A stretch of DNA of 64,000 nucleotides, taken from NCBI GenBank assembly GCA_015069695.1, contig JADCRZ010000011.1:62001-126000 (forward strand), given 5' to 3'. Made by a program: the position numbers and the translations under genes. Numbering within the stretch: position 1 is the first letter of the stretch; each line of letters opens with the position of its first letter. Below, piece by piece: positions 26,470-36,308 of the stretch. The stretch comes from Williamsia sp. Lineage in GTDB: Bacteria; Bacteroidota; Bacteroidia; Chitinophagales; Chitinophagaceae. The notes beneath the pieces are model-generated. The model searched no databases. It saw only the letters and a program-made list of their open reading frames with translations, and was not told where the DNA came from.

Positions 26470-27942
26470 CTATTCTTTTAAATCAATGATTACTTTGGCG
26501 TTTTTCTGTTCTGTTGAAGAAATAAATACCTCATAGCGCTTGGCCCCTGCATTTATGATCATCAGCGACGTATTGGGCGGAATTGAGCCCAGGTTGTCTG
26601 CTACCATGACCAGTTCGTGGTGCGGATGGGCAGCGTCGATGGGTATGGTGAACGAAATCGGTTTTTGGGATAGCCGGGCATGCGATACCAGCAGCACGTT
26701 GTTGTGATAGATGGTAACCGTATCGCCGTCGATCGTTCCGTTATCATACAGATCAATGTGGAGTTCACCCGGCTCTATGTCGAGTTGTTTGATCAACTGG
26801 TTGGAGCGGGTCACCAAGGCGGGCGGAGGTGGCGGCAGTACCGGGGCACGTGGCTTGGCAACTACCGGCGTATCCGGCGGTGGCGCCGACTGCGGCTTGG
26901 CCACCTGGCTGAGCTGCGGATCTTTTTTTGCCGGTTCAGGCGGTGATTGCTTGGGTACTGGTTTAGGCGGCGCTGTTTGCTTGGCCACTACGGGGGGCTT
27001 GGGTGGCGGTTGTTGTTTGACTACGGGCGGCCCCGTTTTGGGCGGTGACTGTTTAACGACCGGCGGAGTTTGTGGGGGTGGCTGCTGCTTTGTTACAGGC
27101 GCCGGCTGTTGTTTGGCTACCACAGGGGGCGTTTTAGGAGGCGGCTGTTGCTTTATAACAGGAGGCGGTGCCGGCAGTTGCTGTTTTGCCGGCGGAGGGG
27201 TTGCCGCAGTTGTTTTAGCAGGGGGTGTTTTTACAGGCGTTTTTACATTCGTTTTTGCCGGCGGCGTCCTGGATGCAACAGGAACAGGAGGCGGCTTTGT
27301 AATAATGCATTCCCGAAAGGCAATGTCATCCAGCGCAAAATCATTTCCACAACCTCCCGGCGAGTTGTCGATCATGGTAAGGGTAAGTGCAGACTCCGAA
27401 GCGGGGGCCGTGAAAATTGTACTGTATTGCTTCCACTCCGGTGATTGCAGGCGGGCCAGCTCACCTGTCCCCAGGTAAGCAACCGTTTTTCCGGCCGCCG
27501 TCTGCAGCATGATCGTGATATTAGGCAAGAGGGGGAAGGGACATTTATCAGTCGGCCTGCATACATTCATCATCCAGAGCGACAGCTCATACATGGTATT
27601 GCTTTTGAGGCCAATGATGGTTGTCCGCAAAAAAGCGCCGCTGCTTGGCGATGCGTTCACCAGCATCATGTTCCCGTCTACATCACCCGGCGTATGATCC
27701 TCTGTCAGGGTTTGCCAGTCGCCCCGGAAACAATCACTCGTGTACGCTGTGTAAGCATAGTGACCGTCTGTGGGACAATAGCGCGGCACACGCTGGTAGT
27801 CTGACGGGTCTTCTGTGTTCAGATCAGGTACATAACCCGATCCGAAGTTGATGAGGATCTGCGGTTCTTTAAAACTGCAGTTAACATTTTGGGCTTTCAG
27901 GTGAATGAAAGGAAGCAGCAGCAGGAGGAGTAGCTTTTTCAC
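26470..27942 (-). CDS. secreted protein: jelly-roll-like domain, long Pro-rich linker, C-terminal beta domain
   Basis: The protein has 490 residues. The start is GTG at 27942; no ATG is available and the signal peptide follows at once (LLLLLLLPFIHLKAQ). Residues 20-210 look like a carbohydrate-binding-module type jelly roll: a single-copy domain with four Cys pairs in its loops and the closing DNSPGGCGNDFALDDIAF, typical of CBM-like or MAM-like beta sandwiches. Residues 214-374 are a Pro/Lys/Gln repeat linker (units such as KQQPPPKTPPVV). Residues 385-490 form a second beta domain (LYDNGTIDGDTVTIYHNNV). The linker could span or bind peptidoglycan or another surface polymer. No T9SS domain of type A is visible. 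Confidence 0.78.
   Translation of the reverse strand: MKKLLLLLLLPFIHLKAQNVNCSFKEPQILINFGSGYVPDLNTEDPSDYQRVPRYCPTDGHYAYTAYTSDCFRGDWQTLTEDHTPGDVDGNMMLVNASPSSGAFLRTTIIGLKSNTMYELSLWMMNVCRPTDKCPFPLLPNITIMLQTAAGKTVAYLGTGELARLQSPEWKQYSTIFTAPASESALTLTMIDNSPGGCGNDFALDDIAFRECIITKPPPVPVASRTPPAKTNVKTPVKTPPAKTTAATPPPAKQQLPAPPPVIKQQPPPKTPPVVAKQQPAPVTKQQPPPQTPPVVKQSPPKTGPPVVKQQPPPKPPVVAKQTAPPKPVPKQSPPEPAKKDPQLSQVAKPQSAPPPDTPVVAKPRAPVLPPPPPALVTRSNQLIKQLDIEPGELHIDLYDNGTIDGDTVTIYHNNVLLVSHARLSQKPISFTIPIDAAHPHHELVMVADNLGSIPPNTSLMIINAGAKRYEVFISSTEQKNAKVIIDLKE
26820..27300 (-). repeat. Pro-rich degenerate repeat region
   Basis: Within the gene at 26470-27942, about 160 codons consist of short repeats of the type K-Q-Q-P-P-P-K-x-P-P-V-V. 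The repeats are imperfect in DNA. The region gives a long Gly-rich open frame on the other strand, which is not a gene. Confidence 0.8.
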
Positions 27943-27992
27943 AGTACAATTTTCTTGTTACTAAAGCTACTCCAATTTTTGCAGGCTTCTCC

Positions 27993-30900
27993 TTATTTTT
28001 CCTTCACCAGTTTGATCCTCTTGGCCGGAATACCGTTTATCAAAATTCTTGCGATGTATACACCCGGAGCCAGGTTCCGCTTTCCGGGGTCAGCTTTCAG
28101 CGTTGTTTTACCTGCCGGCAACAAACCGCCGTTCTGCTTAAACAAGAGTTTACCCGCAAAATCATACAGCTCCACTTCTACTTTGTTTCCTGCTGCCGGA
28201 CTGTAAACATCTACCAGGAAAGTTTCTGCGAACGGATTGGGATACACCCGCGTGATCTGGGTCTGTCCTTCCACCTGTTCGCGTGCCGCTGCACCTGCCA
28301 AGCCGCCGCTTCTGTACTGCAGCGCACTCAGTGAGCCGCTGAATGCCGCATCCGGTATCAGCTGGCGAGAGATGCCCGGTCCGCTCCAGTACACCTGCAC
28401 TGACTCACCGCCATCTTTTTCAAAATAGGCGAGCGCAAACGGATAAACACCGGCTGCCGGTACGTTCACGGTTGCTGATACACCATAGGCCCAGTGCAGC
28501 CCGTCATGACTTACCAGCGGCATAGCTGTGTTCGAGTAGAGCGAATTGAAGTACAGCTTGCTGCCATCATCAGACACCACTTCAAACGTGTATGTGCCAG
28601 CGGTCGGGATGGTGATATTGCCTTCCCATACCACGCCAAAGCTGTCGGCCCTGTTTTTTATATTCAAATCGATATTGGTGGAAGAGCCGGTCTTCACCGG
28701 TGTCAGCGCACCAAAGTTGGGCAGTAAATTCCAGTTGCCTTCATAGTATTTGTAAGTTAGCCCGCTGTTTGTGGTGGACGCGCTTAAGTTCGCACTCGCA
28801 GCCGAGGTGTTGCCTGATGGATCACGCGCCCGGATGCTGAACACGTAAGCTGTGGATGGTGTGAGACTATCGGCCACCAGATCGTTGGTAGTAGTGGTAT
28901 ACTTCTTCACACCGTTCCTGTAAATGTCGTAGGCAGTCACGGCTACGTTGTCCGTAGATGCATCCCAATGCAAGGTGATGGTGTTCCTTCCAGCACTCAC
29001 CACCTTTAAGTTGGCGGGAACAGAAGGAGCTGTCGTATCGGTGGGCGGTGCTGCACCACTGAATGCCGCATCTGGTATGAGTTGGCGAGAGATGCCCGGA
29101 CCACTCCAGTACACCTGCATCGACTCACCGCCATCTTTTTCAAAGTAGGTGATCGCGATCGGGTAAACACCGGCAGCCGGTACGTTCACGGTTGCAGATA
29201 CACCATAAGCCCAATGCAGTCCGTCGTGATTCACCAGCGGTGTGGCGGTGCTGGAGTAAAGAGAGTTGAAGTAAATCCTGCTGCCATCATCAGATTGGGA
29301 CTCAAAGGTGTAAGTACCGGCAGCAGGGATGGTGATGTTTCCTTCCCATACAAAAGCAAAGTTGTCGTTGCGCCCCGCCGGTCTTACTCCAATGTCTACG
29401 TTGTTGGTTGAACCTGTTTTTACAGGTGTTAAGGTAGAGAAGTTAGGCAGGTTGCTCCAGCTGCCTTCATAGTACTTGTAAGTTAATCCATTGAGCAACG
29501 TAGTTAAGTTCAGGGTGTTGCCGGCGCCGGATACATTGCCACTTGAGTCACGTGCCCGCACGCTGAATGCATAAGCAGTGCCGGGCAGCAAACTATCCGC
29601 CACAAAATCATTTGTCGTAGCCGTGTATTTCTTCACCCCGTTTCTGTAAACATCATAGGCTGTCACTCCCTTGTTATCGGTAGATGCATCCCAGTGCAGG
29701 GTAGCCGTCGTAGTTCCTGCTGCTACCAATTTGAGGTTGGCAGGCACGGTAGGTGCTGCAGTATCTGCAGGGATGAGATTGCTGAACGCTGCATCAGGCA
29801 CCGGCTGCCGCGCAAAGCCCGGGCCCGACCAGTATACCTTCATGGAATCTGCTCCGCTCTTGTCAAAATAAGTAATGGCGATCGGATACAAACCTGCCGT
29901 AGCTACATTCACACTGCCGGTGACAGATTTGGCCAGGTGCACACTGTCATTGTTTACAAGCGCAGATTTGCCCGGCACATAGAATGAATTAAAATAGAGC
30001 TGGCTTCCTTCATCGGACACGGTTTCAAATTGATACGTGCCGGGTGCAGGAATATTTACATAGCCTTCCCATACGATACCAAAACTGTCGGCCTTGTTTC
30101 TCACGCCTAAATTGATATTGGTCGACACACCTGTTTTCACAGGAGTGAGGGCATTGAAGTTGGGCAGCTGGGTCCATGCACCTTCATAATAACGATAGTT
30201 CAAGCCACTTGTAACAGCTGCAGTGGTGCCGCTTGCGGGGCTGCTGGCGGCTGATAGATTGCCTGTACTGTCCTTGGCTTTTACCGTGAAGATATAGGTA
30301 GTCTCCGGCAACAAGCTGTCGGCTGTAATGGCTGATTCTGCAGTGCTGTATTTCTTTGCGCCGTTTACAAATACATCATAGCCGGTTACACCTGCGCTGT
30401 CCGTTGAATTGTTCCAGTCGAGATGGGCAAACGTACGGCCTGTATACAACACACGCAGGTTGGAAGGCATGGTTGGTGCCGTTGTATCTACCTGTAGCCT
30501 GGTGCCAAAATAAGCATTGGGAATAACTTGTCTGCTGATGCCTGGCCCCGTCCAGTATATCTTCATAGTATCTGTACCCGCCTTGTCGAAATAGGTGATG
30601 GCGATGGGGTAGAAACCGGCGGCAGCAACAGCAACCGATTTGGATACCGACTTCGCCGCATGCACACTGTCGTTGTTCACCAGGGCTTCCGCGGTGGGCG
30701 AATAAAGCTGGTTGAAGTAGAGCTTGCTTCCTTCATCCGAGAAGGTTTCAAATTGATAAGTACCTGCTGCAGGCAGGAAGATATTTCCTTCCCATACCAC
30801 CCCGAAACTATCTGTCCGGTTTCTGATGCCCGGGTCTACATTGGCCGACAGGCCCATCTTGACCGGTATAAGGGAATTGAAATTGGGCAGTACGCTCCAG

Positions 30901-33900
30901 TTGCCTTCATAGTACCGGTAGTTCAAACCGGTTGCAGGCAGGGCATTCGCCACTGTAACAACTACTTTGTCGGCCGGACTGGTAGCTGCTGCGTTGTCTG
31001 TAACCGTTAGTCCAAACACATAGGTTCCGCTCACCAGTCCGCTCACCACAGGAGCGGGTATTGTTTTGTTGCTGAACACAGCTGTTGCAGGACCGCTTAG
31101 CTGCGTCCAGTTATAGGCTGTAACGGCGCCGCCAAAATCGATCCCTGATCCGTTCAGCGTCAGGCTGCTTGCCGGAAGCCGGAGTACCGTATCCATGCCT
31201 GCATCAGCAATAGGGGTTTGGTTGTTGTTGGGTGAACCGTACAGTTCTATGGCAGAAACTTTTGGATGGTCAACACCGCCGTCAATCATTGCCGAGCTGA
31301 AGTTGATGTTGAGGGTGCCATCTGTAACCGTTACCGGGAAGATCTCGGTGGTGGCAGTCAGATAACCCGCTTTTTTAAAGATGTCATAATCATTGAGCAC
31401 CTTGGCTCCTTCTATGCTTACATCAAACACCCTGCTGCCTGCGGCCTTGTATTTCAGTTCGGCAAAATGCATCACAATGGTATAATCACCATTGTTGACC
31501 GGGATGGCGTAATTGAATGTATCGCTGGCACTGGTGCGTTCGGTCTGGTAAATAGCGCTATCCCCTGTGCCGGCGATCGGAGAGGTTGAAGAAAAAGTTA
31601 CACCGGGTGCAGGGGCAAAATAAGCATCTGCTGCAAACGTACCGATCGAGTTGGTGACCTGTCCTCCGCCTGCATTGATGCGGTAATACGGAATGGTAAC
31701 GTCTGCGCTGACCGTGGTGCTCACGCTGTCGCCCAGTCCCGAGTGATTTACTACGATCGAGGCAGTTTTCACACCGGCTGTAAGCGGTTTCAATTTCATA
31801 CTGATCACAGCCGTTCTGCCGGCAGGGATTACAAACGGCAATGCATAGGGTATGCTGTCTGTAAAGTCTGCTGAACCTGACAAGTTGATGGAAGAAACCA
31901 GGATGTCCTGCGTTCCGCCCCTGTTGGTCAGGGTAATGGTGCGGTTGCTTTCGGTACCCAGCGGCGTGGTTTTGAAAGTTGAATCAAGTGTGGCGGTTAG
32001 CTGGCTTTGGGTGATCGGTGCATTGTTGGGGATGGTCGGGTTAAACAGGTAGAAGGCTTCCATGGATGTCAGCAAATTATCACCTCCCTTCAAACCCGCA
32101 CCCGCTGCTATATACAGCCCGTTGTTGCTCTTGATGGCTTGTGTGCCGTGCCGGCCCTGCTGCATATTGGCGACCCTTCTCCAGGTATTTGTTTGCACGT
32201 TCAGGGCTTCTGTTTCTACATGGGCTGACGGCTGTGCGCTCTCTCCGCCGATCACGATCAGTTCATTGCCCAGCACCTGTGCAGCTGCCCCGCCCCTGGG
32301 TGTGGGAATATTGCTGCCCACCGGCAGGGTCGACCACTGGCCGATGGTAAAATCATACACATCTACTTCGGGGATGGTAAGGTTCCATACTTCGCCCGTG
32401 CTGTCGGAGCTGCGCCGGCCACCGGCTACATACAGCTTGTCGTTGATCACAACGGCATGGAAATGATCCCTTGCCCTGGGGGCATCCGGCAGCACTTTCC
32501 AGGTATTGGTTGCAGGGTCATACTCATCAAACCATTTTACCCAGCCGGCATAATGGCCGTCTTTGATACCACTGACCAGGTAAATCTTGTTTTTATATGC
32601 TACTGCACCGGCCGATCCGCGCCTCCTGTCAACGGGGATGGTTGTGCCCGTCATCCATTTGTCGCGCAGGGGATTGTACATGTAAATCTGCGGAACAGGT
32701 GTTTCGTGCGGAAACGCACCGGTAAAGGCGCCGGGTGCGTATACCAGTCCGCCAATGGTGAGTGCCTGGAAATGGTTCAGCTCAACCGGCGTGGGGGCTT
32801 TGTTTGTCCAGCTGTTGGTTGCCGGGTCGTAAGCCTGGGTATTGGAGATGCCCCTGCCTCCCATCAAATAAAATTTCTCGCCTGCATCCACAAAGGCGTT
32901 TTCTTCCCTTTGCGTAAAGCCACCGCTTGATGGCATAATGATCTGCCAGGTTCCGTTTGCCGTAACAGAATCGTAGGAGATCTCAATAAAATCCCAGCTG
33001 GCAATAAAAGGCGTGGCGCCGCGCGAGGTAGAGATAATGCCTGTAGCAAGTGGATTCTTGGCCTGGATGGCATCCAGCAACACACCGCTCACGGCAATGG
33101 GCGAACCCAGGCTAAACTGCGTGCCGCCGTTGGAACTGTAGCGGGGCTGCACGGTACCTGCAATCGGATCCACGCCCAGGTACAGGTCAAGTGTAGAGCG
33201 GCTCATGCCTCCGGGAAGCGGAAACTGGTACGATACCGGAACGTCAGCGTTCTCATACACTACTTCAATCCCGCCTGCACCTCCGTTGGCATTCATCACG
33301 ATCTTCAGGTAATTGCTCTGGTCGCCTGTGCCAATGTACATACCCTGCGATTGATAGTTCACAGGTGTTTTGCCATTGAAAAAGGGACCGAGCATGCGGC
33401 TGTGCATGGTAAACGGACCTGTTTTGGCATCCAGCTTTACGCCAAACTGAAAAGCATTTTCCTGGTTGTTCAGGGTGCCCAGCGCATCCCCTTTTGACAC
33501 AGCAGTAAGCGTAAAAGCACCTACTGCTCCACCTGCAATCAGGCTGTCTTCGGAGAATAACTTCAGGTAATTGTTATCAGGCTTTTTATTGCTCATAAGG
33601 CCTGTAAAGCCCAATCCAAAAAAGCCTCTTTGCGGGTTGTTGTTGTAAAAATTGTAGTTGACCGGAATGGTTGTTTTTGTACCGTTGTTGGGATCGATCG
33701 GGAAAACATCAAGCTGGTCAGGGATGCCATCGTTGTCGTCGTCGGGGTCGTTCAAGTCAGAGATTTTATCCTTGTCAAAATCAGGGGGTGTGCTCGAAGC
33801 AGAGCAGGGTTGCGTGCCGTTGTCAACTTCATCCGCATTCGTATAGCCATCATGGTCGTCATCCAGCGTGTCGTATTTTCCGGTGCAGGTTACAAAATCC

Positions 33901-35594
33901 TGCGGTTCAAAAATGGTGATGCCTTCGGTGCCATAGGTTGCTACCCAAACTGTTCCGGCAAACACATCGCTGTCGCCCTGCGCAATGATATCAAGCGGCT
34001 GGGAGCCAAAGCCTGAAGCAAAAGGGAGGTCCTGGTTTTGCCTGTCAGCAGCAGCGCGGGAATTGAGCACGCTCTTGCCATCAGCTGTAGGAATGATCCT
34101 GAATATTTCTCCGTTGTTGTAACCGGCAGCAAGGATATTTCCCTTTAAGGTATTGTTGAAATTGGAGGCCGTGTATTCTGCGAGTCCGTTGGTTGACGTT
34201 GCAAAAGTGAGCAGGGCGCTGTCCTGCACCCCGGGCATCAGGAACTGCCCTTCCCGAGGATCGGCCATGTCGAGCGGTACAGGTGGCCAGTCGGCAGGCA
34301 GCGGGTTGCTGCCTGTTTTGCTGTTGCGCCATACGCCGGTGGTGCCATTGTTATAAGTATACAAACCTGCAGCGGCCGGGTTGGCGCGAACCGGATTGGG
34401 ATGACCACCATAAAAGCTGCCGGGTACATAGGTGGCAATATTGCCAATGTAATGCAGGTTATCCAGGTTGTTTACGATCGGGTGGTTGGCACTGGGGCCG
34501 GTAGAGCCAGGTTCGCCATCGGGGTAATTGTTGGTGACCGTACCGGTGGTTCCTTCGTTTTCAGGATAACCGCCCCAGCCTTCGTTGGCCCCGTTGTCGA
34601 TCGTATAAATGCGGCCGGCTTTTCCGGGTGTTTTGGTGATCAGGATGTCATAGCTGTTGCGATAGCCGCCGGAGAAAATCTGTACTGGCCCGCCTTTCAC
34701 CAGCTTGGCCTGGTTGAGCCCGTTGTTGCCGCCAAAGGGATCGTTTACATCGGTGCTGTCTGATGTATTGGGCCGGGTAGGATCATCCAGGGTAGGAATG
34801 TCATATTTATACGCATTGTTACCGGTGCCTTTGGTGGGCATGGCCATGATGGCATTGAGATCGATCGATAAGATGGCAGCGGAAAGGGCCCGCTCGGTTG
34901 AGTAAGCAAAGTTGGTAGATGGCGCTCCGGCATTGGTGAAACCACCCACGGCAAGATAAAGCATGTTGTTGACATCATTGATCTGCATGCCGTTGGGAGA
35001 ATGGTTTTCCTCCGAGCGGGGCAGGCCACGCACCAGGTCTATCTTCTGCCAGGTGCTTCCTGATTTGGTGATCAGGGATAAGATACCCGAATTGGTATCC
35101 AGGTTCAGGTCGCCCGCCGGGCCGCCCATGCGGCTGTCGCTGGAGGTGACATAGATCATGGGCTGGGCAGCGGTTCCTTTTACCACAATGCCGGTGATCT
35201 GGCGGGTAGGTACATAGGGGTTCACGGTCCCGTCGTCATCATGATTAGGTATGTTGTTGATCAGAAAAATGTCTTCCGATGCAGAAACAGAATAGTTATT
35301 GGATGCATTTCTTTTTATAGTTAGCGCACGGATGCCTCCGTTCAACTGACCCACATACAAACGACCATCGGGTCCGAACTGGATAGATGTCGGATTGTTG
35401 AGCGATGCTCCATTAAGGTTGCTGGGCGCAAAATTGTATTGCATGTTGCCGGCATCCGCTCCTCCGCTCACGCCTTCGTTCTGGGCAAATATGGCTGTTG
35501 CGCAAAAGAGCAGCAGCAGAAAAAAACAACCGCGTACAAAGGTGGGATAAACAGGATTGGGTCGGGTGTTCCTCAAGAAACGTCTATGTGTCAT
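27993..35594 (-). CDS. giant secreted multidomain protein with T9SS sorting domain
   Basis: The protein has 2533 residues. A signal peptide (1-38) is followed by a sorbosone-dehydrogenase-like propeller (about 60-560), Ca-binding thrombospondin type 3-like repeats (575-640; DDDHDGYTNADE, DPDDDNDGIPD), a lectin/ConA-like region (640-880), a kelch propeller (890-1185), an Ig-like domain (1200-1298), a malectin domain (1305-1465), a PKD/REJ-type domain (1465-1550), four PA14 domains alternating with three FN3 domains (1555-2420) and a type A T9SS sorting domain (2450-2533; VYPNPFAETF, GVYIARI, KLVKEK). It is therefore exported and attached to the cell surface. Malectin and PA14 suggest glycan binding. 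No clear active site is seen. Confidence 0.9.
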   Translation of the reverse strand: MTHRRFLRNTRPNPVYPTFVRGCFFLLLLFCATAIFAQNEGVSGGADAGNMQYNFAPSNLNGASLNNPTSIQFGPDGRLYVGQLNGGIRALTIKRNASNNYSVSASEDIFLINNIPNHDDDGTVNPYVPTRQITGIVVKGTAAQPMIYVTSSDSRMGGPAGDLNLDTNSGILSLITKSGSTWQKIDLVRGLPRSEENHSPNGMQINDVNNMLYLAVGGFTNAGAPSTNFAYSTERALSAAILSIDLNAIMAMPTKGTGNNAYKYDIPTLDDPTRPNTSDSTDVNDPFGGNNGLNQAKLVKGGPVQIFSGGYRNSYDILITKTPGKAGRIYTIDNGANEGWGGYPENEGTTGTVTNNYPDGEPGSTGPSANHPIVNNLDNLHYIGNIATYVPGSFYGGHPNPVRANPAAAGLYTYNNGTTGVWRNSKTGSNPLPADWPPVPLDMADPREGQFLMPGVQDSALLTFATSTNGLAEYTASNFNNTLKGNILAAGYNNGEIFRIIPTADGKSVLNSRAAADRQNQDLPFASGFGSQPLDIIAQGDSDVFAGTVWVATYGTEGITIFEPQDFVTCTGKYDTLDDDHDGYTNADEVDNGTQPCSASSTPPDFDKDKISDLNDPDDDNDGIPDQLDVFPIDPNNGTKTTIPVNYNFYNNNPQRGFFGLGFTGLMSNKKPDNNYLKLFSEDSLIAGGAVGAFTLTAVSKGDALGTLNNQENAFQFGVKLDAKTGPFTMHSRMLGPFFNGKTPVNYQSQGMYIGTGDQSNYLKIVMNANGGAGGIEVVYENADVPVSYQFPLPGGMSRSTLDLYLGVDPIAGTVQPRYSSNGGTQFSLGSPIAVSGVLLDAIQAKNPLATGIISTSRGATPFIASWDFIEISYDSVTANGTWQIIMPSSGGFTQREENAFVDAGEKFYLMGGRGISNTQAYDPATNSWTNKAPTPVELNHFQALTIGGLVYAPGAFTGAFPHETPVPQIYMYNPLRDKWMTGTTIPVDRRRGSAGAVAYKNKIYLVSGIKDGHYAGWVKWFDEYDPATNTWKVLPDAPRARDHFHAVVINDKLYVAGGRRSSDSTGEVWNLTIPEVDVYDFTIGQWSTLPVGSNIPTPRGGAAAQVLGNELIVIGGESAQPSAHVETEALNVQTNTWRRVANMQQGRHGTQAIKSNNGLYIAAGAGLKGGDNLLTSMEAFYLFNPTIPNNAPITQSQLTATLDSTFKTTPLGTESNRTITLTNRGGTQDILVSSINLSGSADFTDSIPYALPFVIPAGRTAVISMKLKPLTAGVKTASIVVNHSGLGDSVSTTVSADVTIPYYRINAGGGQVTNSIGTFAADAYFAPAPGVTFSSTSPIAGTGDSAIYQTERTSASDTFNYAIPVNNGDYTIVMHFAELKYKAAGSRVFDVSIEGAKVLNDYDIFKKAGYLTATTEIFPVTVTDGTLNINFSSAMIDGGVDHPKVSAIELYGSPNNNQTPIADAGMDTVLRLPASSLTLNGSGIDFGGAVTAYNWTQLSGPATAVFSNKTIPAPVVSGLVSGTYVFGLTVTDNAAATSPADKVVVTVANALPATGLNYRYYEGNWSVLPNFNSLIPVKMGLSANVDPGIRNRTDSFGVVWEGNIFLPAAGTYQFETFSDEGSKLYFNQLYSPTAEALVNNDSVHAAKSVSKSVAVAAAGFYPIAITYFDKAGTDTMKIYWTGPGISRQVIPNAYFGTRLQVDTTAPTMPSNLRVLYTGRTFAHLDWNNSTDSAGVTGYDVFVNGAKKYSTAESAITADSLLPETTYIFTVKAKDSTGNLSAASSPASGTTAAVTSGLNYRYYEGAWTQLPNFNALTPVKTGVSTNINLGVRNKADSFGIVWEGYVNIPAPGTYQFETVSDEGSQLYFNSFYVPGKSALVNNDSVHLAKSVTGSVNVATAGLYPIAITYFDKSGADSMKVYWSGPGFARQPVPDAAFSNLIPADTAAPTVPANLKLVAAGTTTATLHWDASTDNKGVTAYDVYRNGVKKYTATTNDFVADSLLPGTAYAFSVRARDSSGNVSGAGNTLNLTTLLNGLTYKYYEGSWSNLPNFSTLTPVKTGSTNNVDIGVRPAGRNDNFAFVWEGNITIPAAGTYTFESQSDDGSRIYFNSLYSSTATPLVNHDGLHWAYGVSATVNVPAAGVYPIAITYFEKDGGESMQVYWSGPGISRQLIPDAAFSGAAPPTDTTAPSVPANLKVVSAGRNTITLHWDASTDNVAVTAYDIYRNGVKKYTTTTNDLVADSLTPSTAYVFSIRARDPSGNTSAASANLSASTTNSGLTYKYYEGNWNLLPNFGALTPVKTGSSTNIDLNIKNRADSFGVVWEGNITIPTAGTYTFEVVSDDGSKLYFNSLYSNTAMPLVSHDGLHWAYGVSATVNVPAAGVYPFALAYFEKDGGESVQVYWSGPGISRQLIPDAAFSGSLSALQYRSGGLAGAAAREQVEGQTQITRVYPNPFAETFLVDVYSPAAGNKVEVELYDFAGKLLFKQNGGLLPAGKTTLKADPGKRNLAPGVYIARILINGIPAKRIKLVKEK
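28335..30935 (-). repeat. four tandem PA14 modules, three with FN3 (about 720-base period)
   Basis: Units start near 30930, 30210, 29490 and 28770 on the minus strand. The copies at 28341 and 29061 are in exact 720-base register and are nearly the same over about 170 bases (ending DGGES...QVYWSGPGISRQLIPDAAFSG in protein). The other two are more diverged and are more alike to each other, so a two-step duplication is likely. Confidence 0.9.
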
Positions 35595-36308
35595 AATATA
35601 TCAGTGAAAAGGGCAGGCAATAGCAGCCTGCTCAAACAAAACTGGTTGTTCAATTACTTTTGGCATTCACAGGGGCGCAGAAAACTGCCTCCTTCTTATT
35701 GGAATCAAATAGACACACGGTACCGCAAAGCACAGCATGCAGATTTTTTCAGGAACTTGGGAAGGATTTTCTAACAAGGACAGGTGTAGATAAACGACGC
35801 AATTTGTCTAGGAATTGAACCAGTTATGTATTGCAGTTAGTTTTTCCGATACATACCTGAAATCGGTTCATAAGATAAAAGTATTTCGGGCAAGGGGCAC
35901 AAAGTGCAGTAACTTTTCGCGTAGCCGCCGCAAATATATTTATTCTATTTATTAAAGCAATGATCTTCATTCTTTTTGCGCAAAAAACTTTCTTCTTTCC
36001 TGCTGCGCCTAAGCATCCCCTTTAAATATACCTGACTTATACAAAAGATCATTCATGCAAATACACACATCTACTAATTTGAGACATCAATCAGTAGCTT
36101 TATAAACGCTTGAATTAACTTCATAGAATGCCTGAGCTAAGAACAGAAATACGGTTGATACATGGATTTACACAATCTATTCATTAAATAAGCTATTTTA
36201 CTTGTCGATACAGGAAAATACCTACTTTTAAACCCTGATTCCTGCTTACCTGCCTGATACCAAAAAGTAAACTGCTTTCATTATCCCCAATTCATTAATC
36301 AAAACAAC
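35595..36308. other. 714-base AT-rich intergenic region
   Basis: It lies between the divergent giant-protein gene and the ScyD-like gene. No credible gene or strong hairpin was found; a 111-codon frame that reaches into it is a shadow of the giant gene. It should hold two promoters; the one for the right-hand gene is proposed at 36202-36230. Confidence 0.6.
36202..36230 (+). promoter_or_regulatory. candidate promoter of the ScyD-like gene
   Basis: TTG at 36202-36204, an 18-base spacer and TACTTTTA at 36223-36230 are close to TTTG-N17-23-TAnnTTTG (last base differs). The ATG is 79 bases downstream. Confidence 0.35.

Noticed and set aside
26711..27478. Gly/Cys-rich 255-codon frame, plus strand
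   Set aside because: It is the complement of the Pro-rich linker, a usual effect of CCN/GGN repeats.
35439..35774. 111-codon plus-strand frame
   Set aside because: It begins inside the giant gene and has no leader or known pattern.
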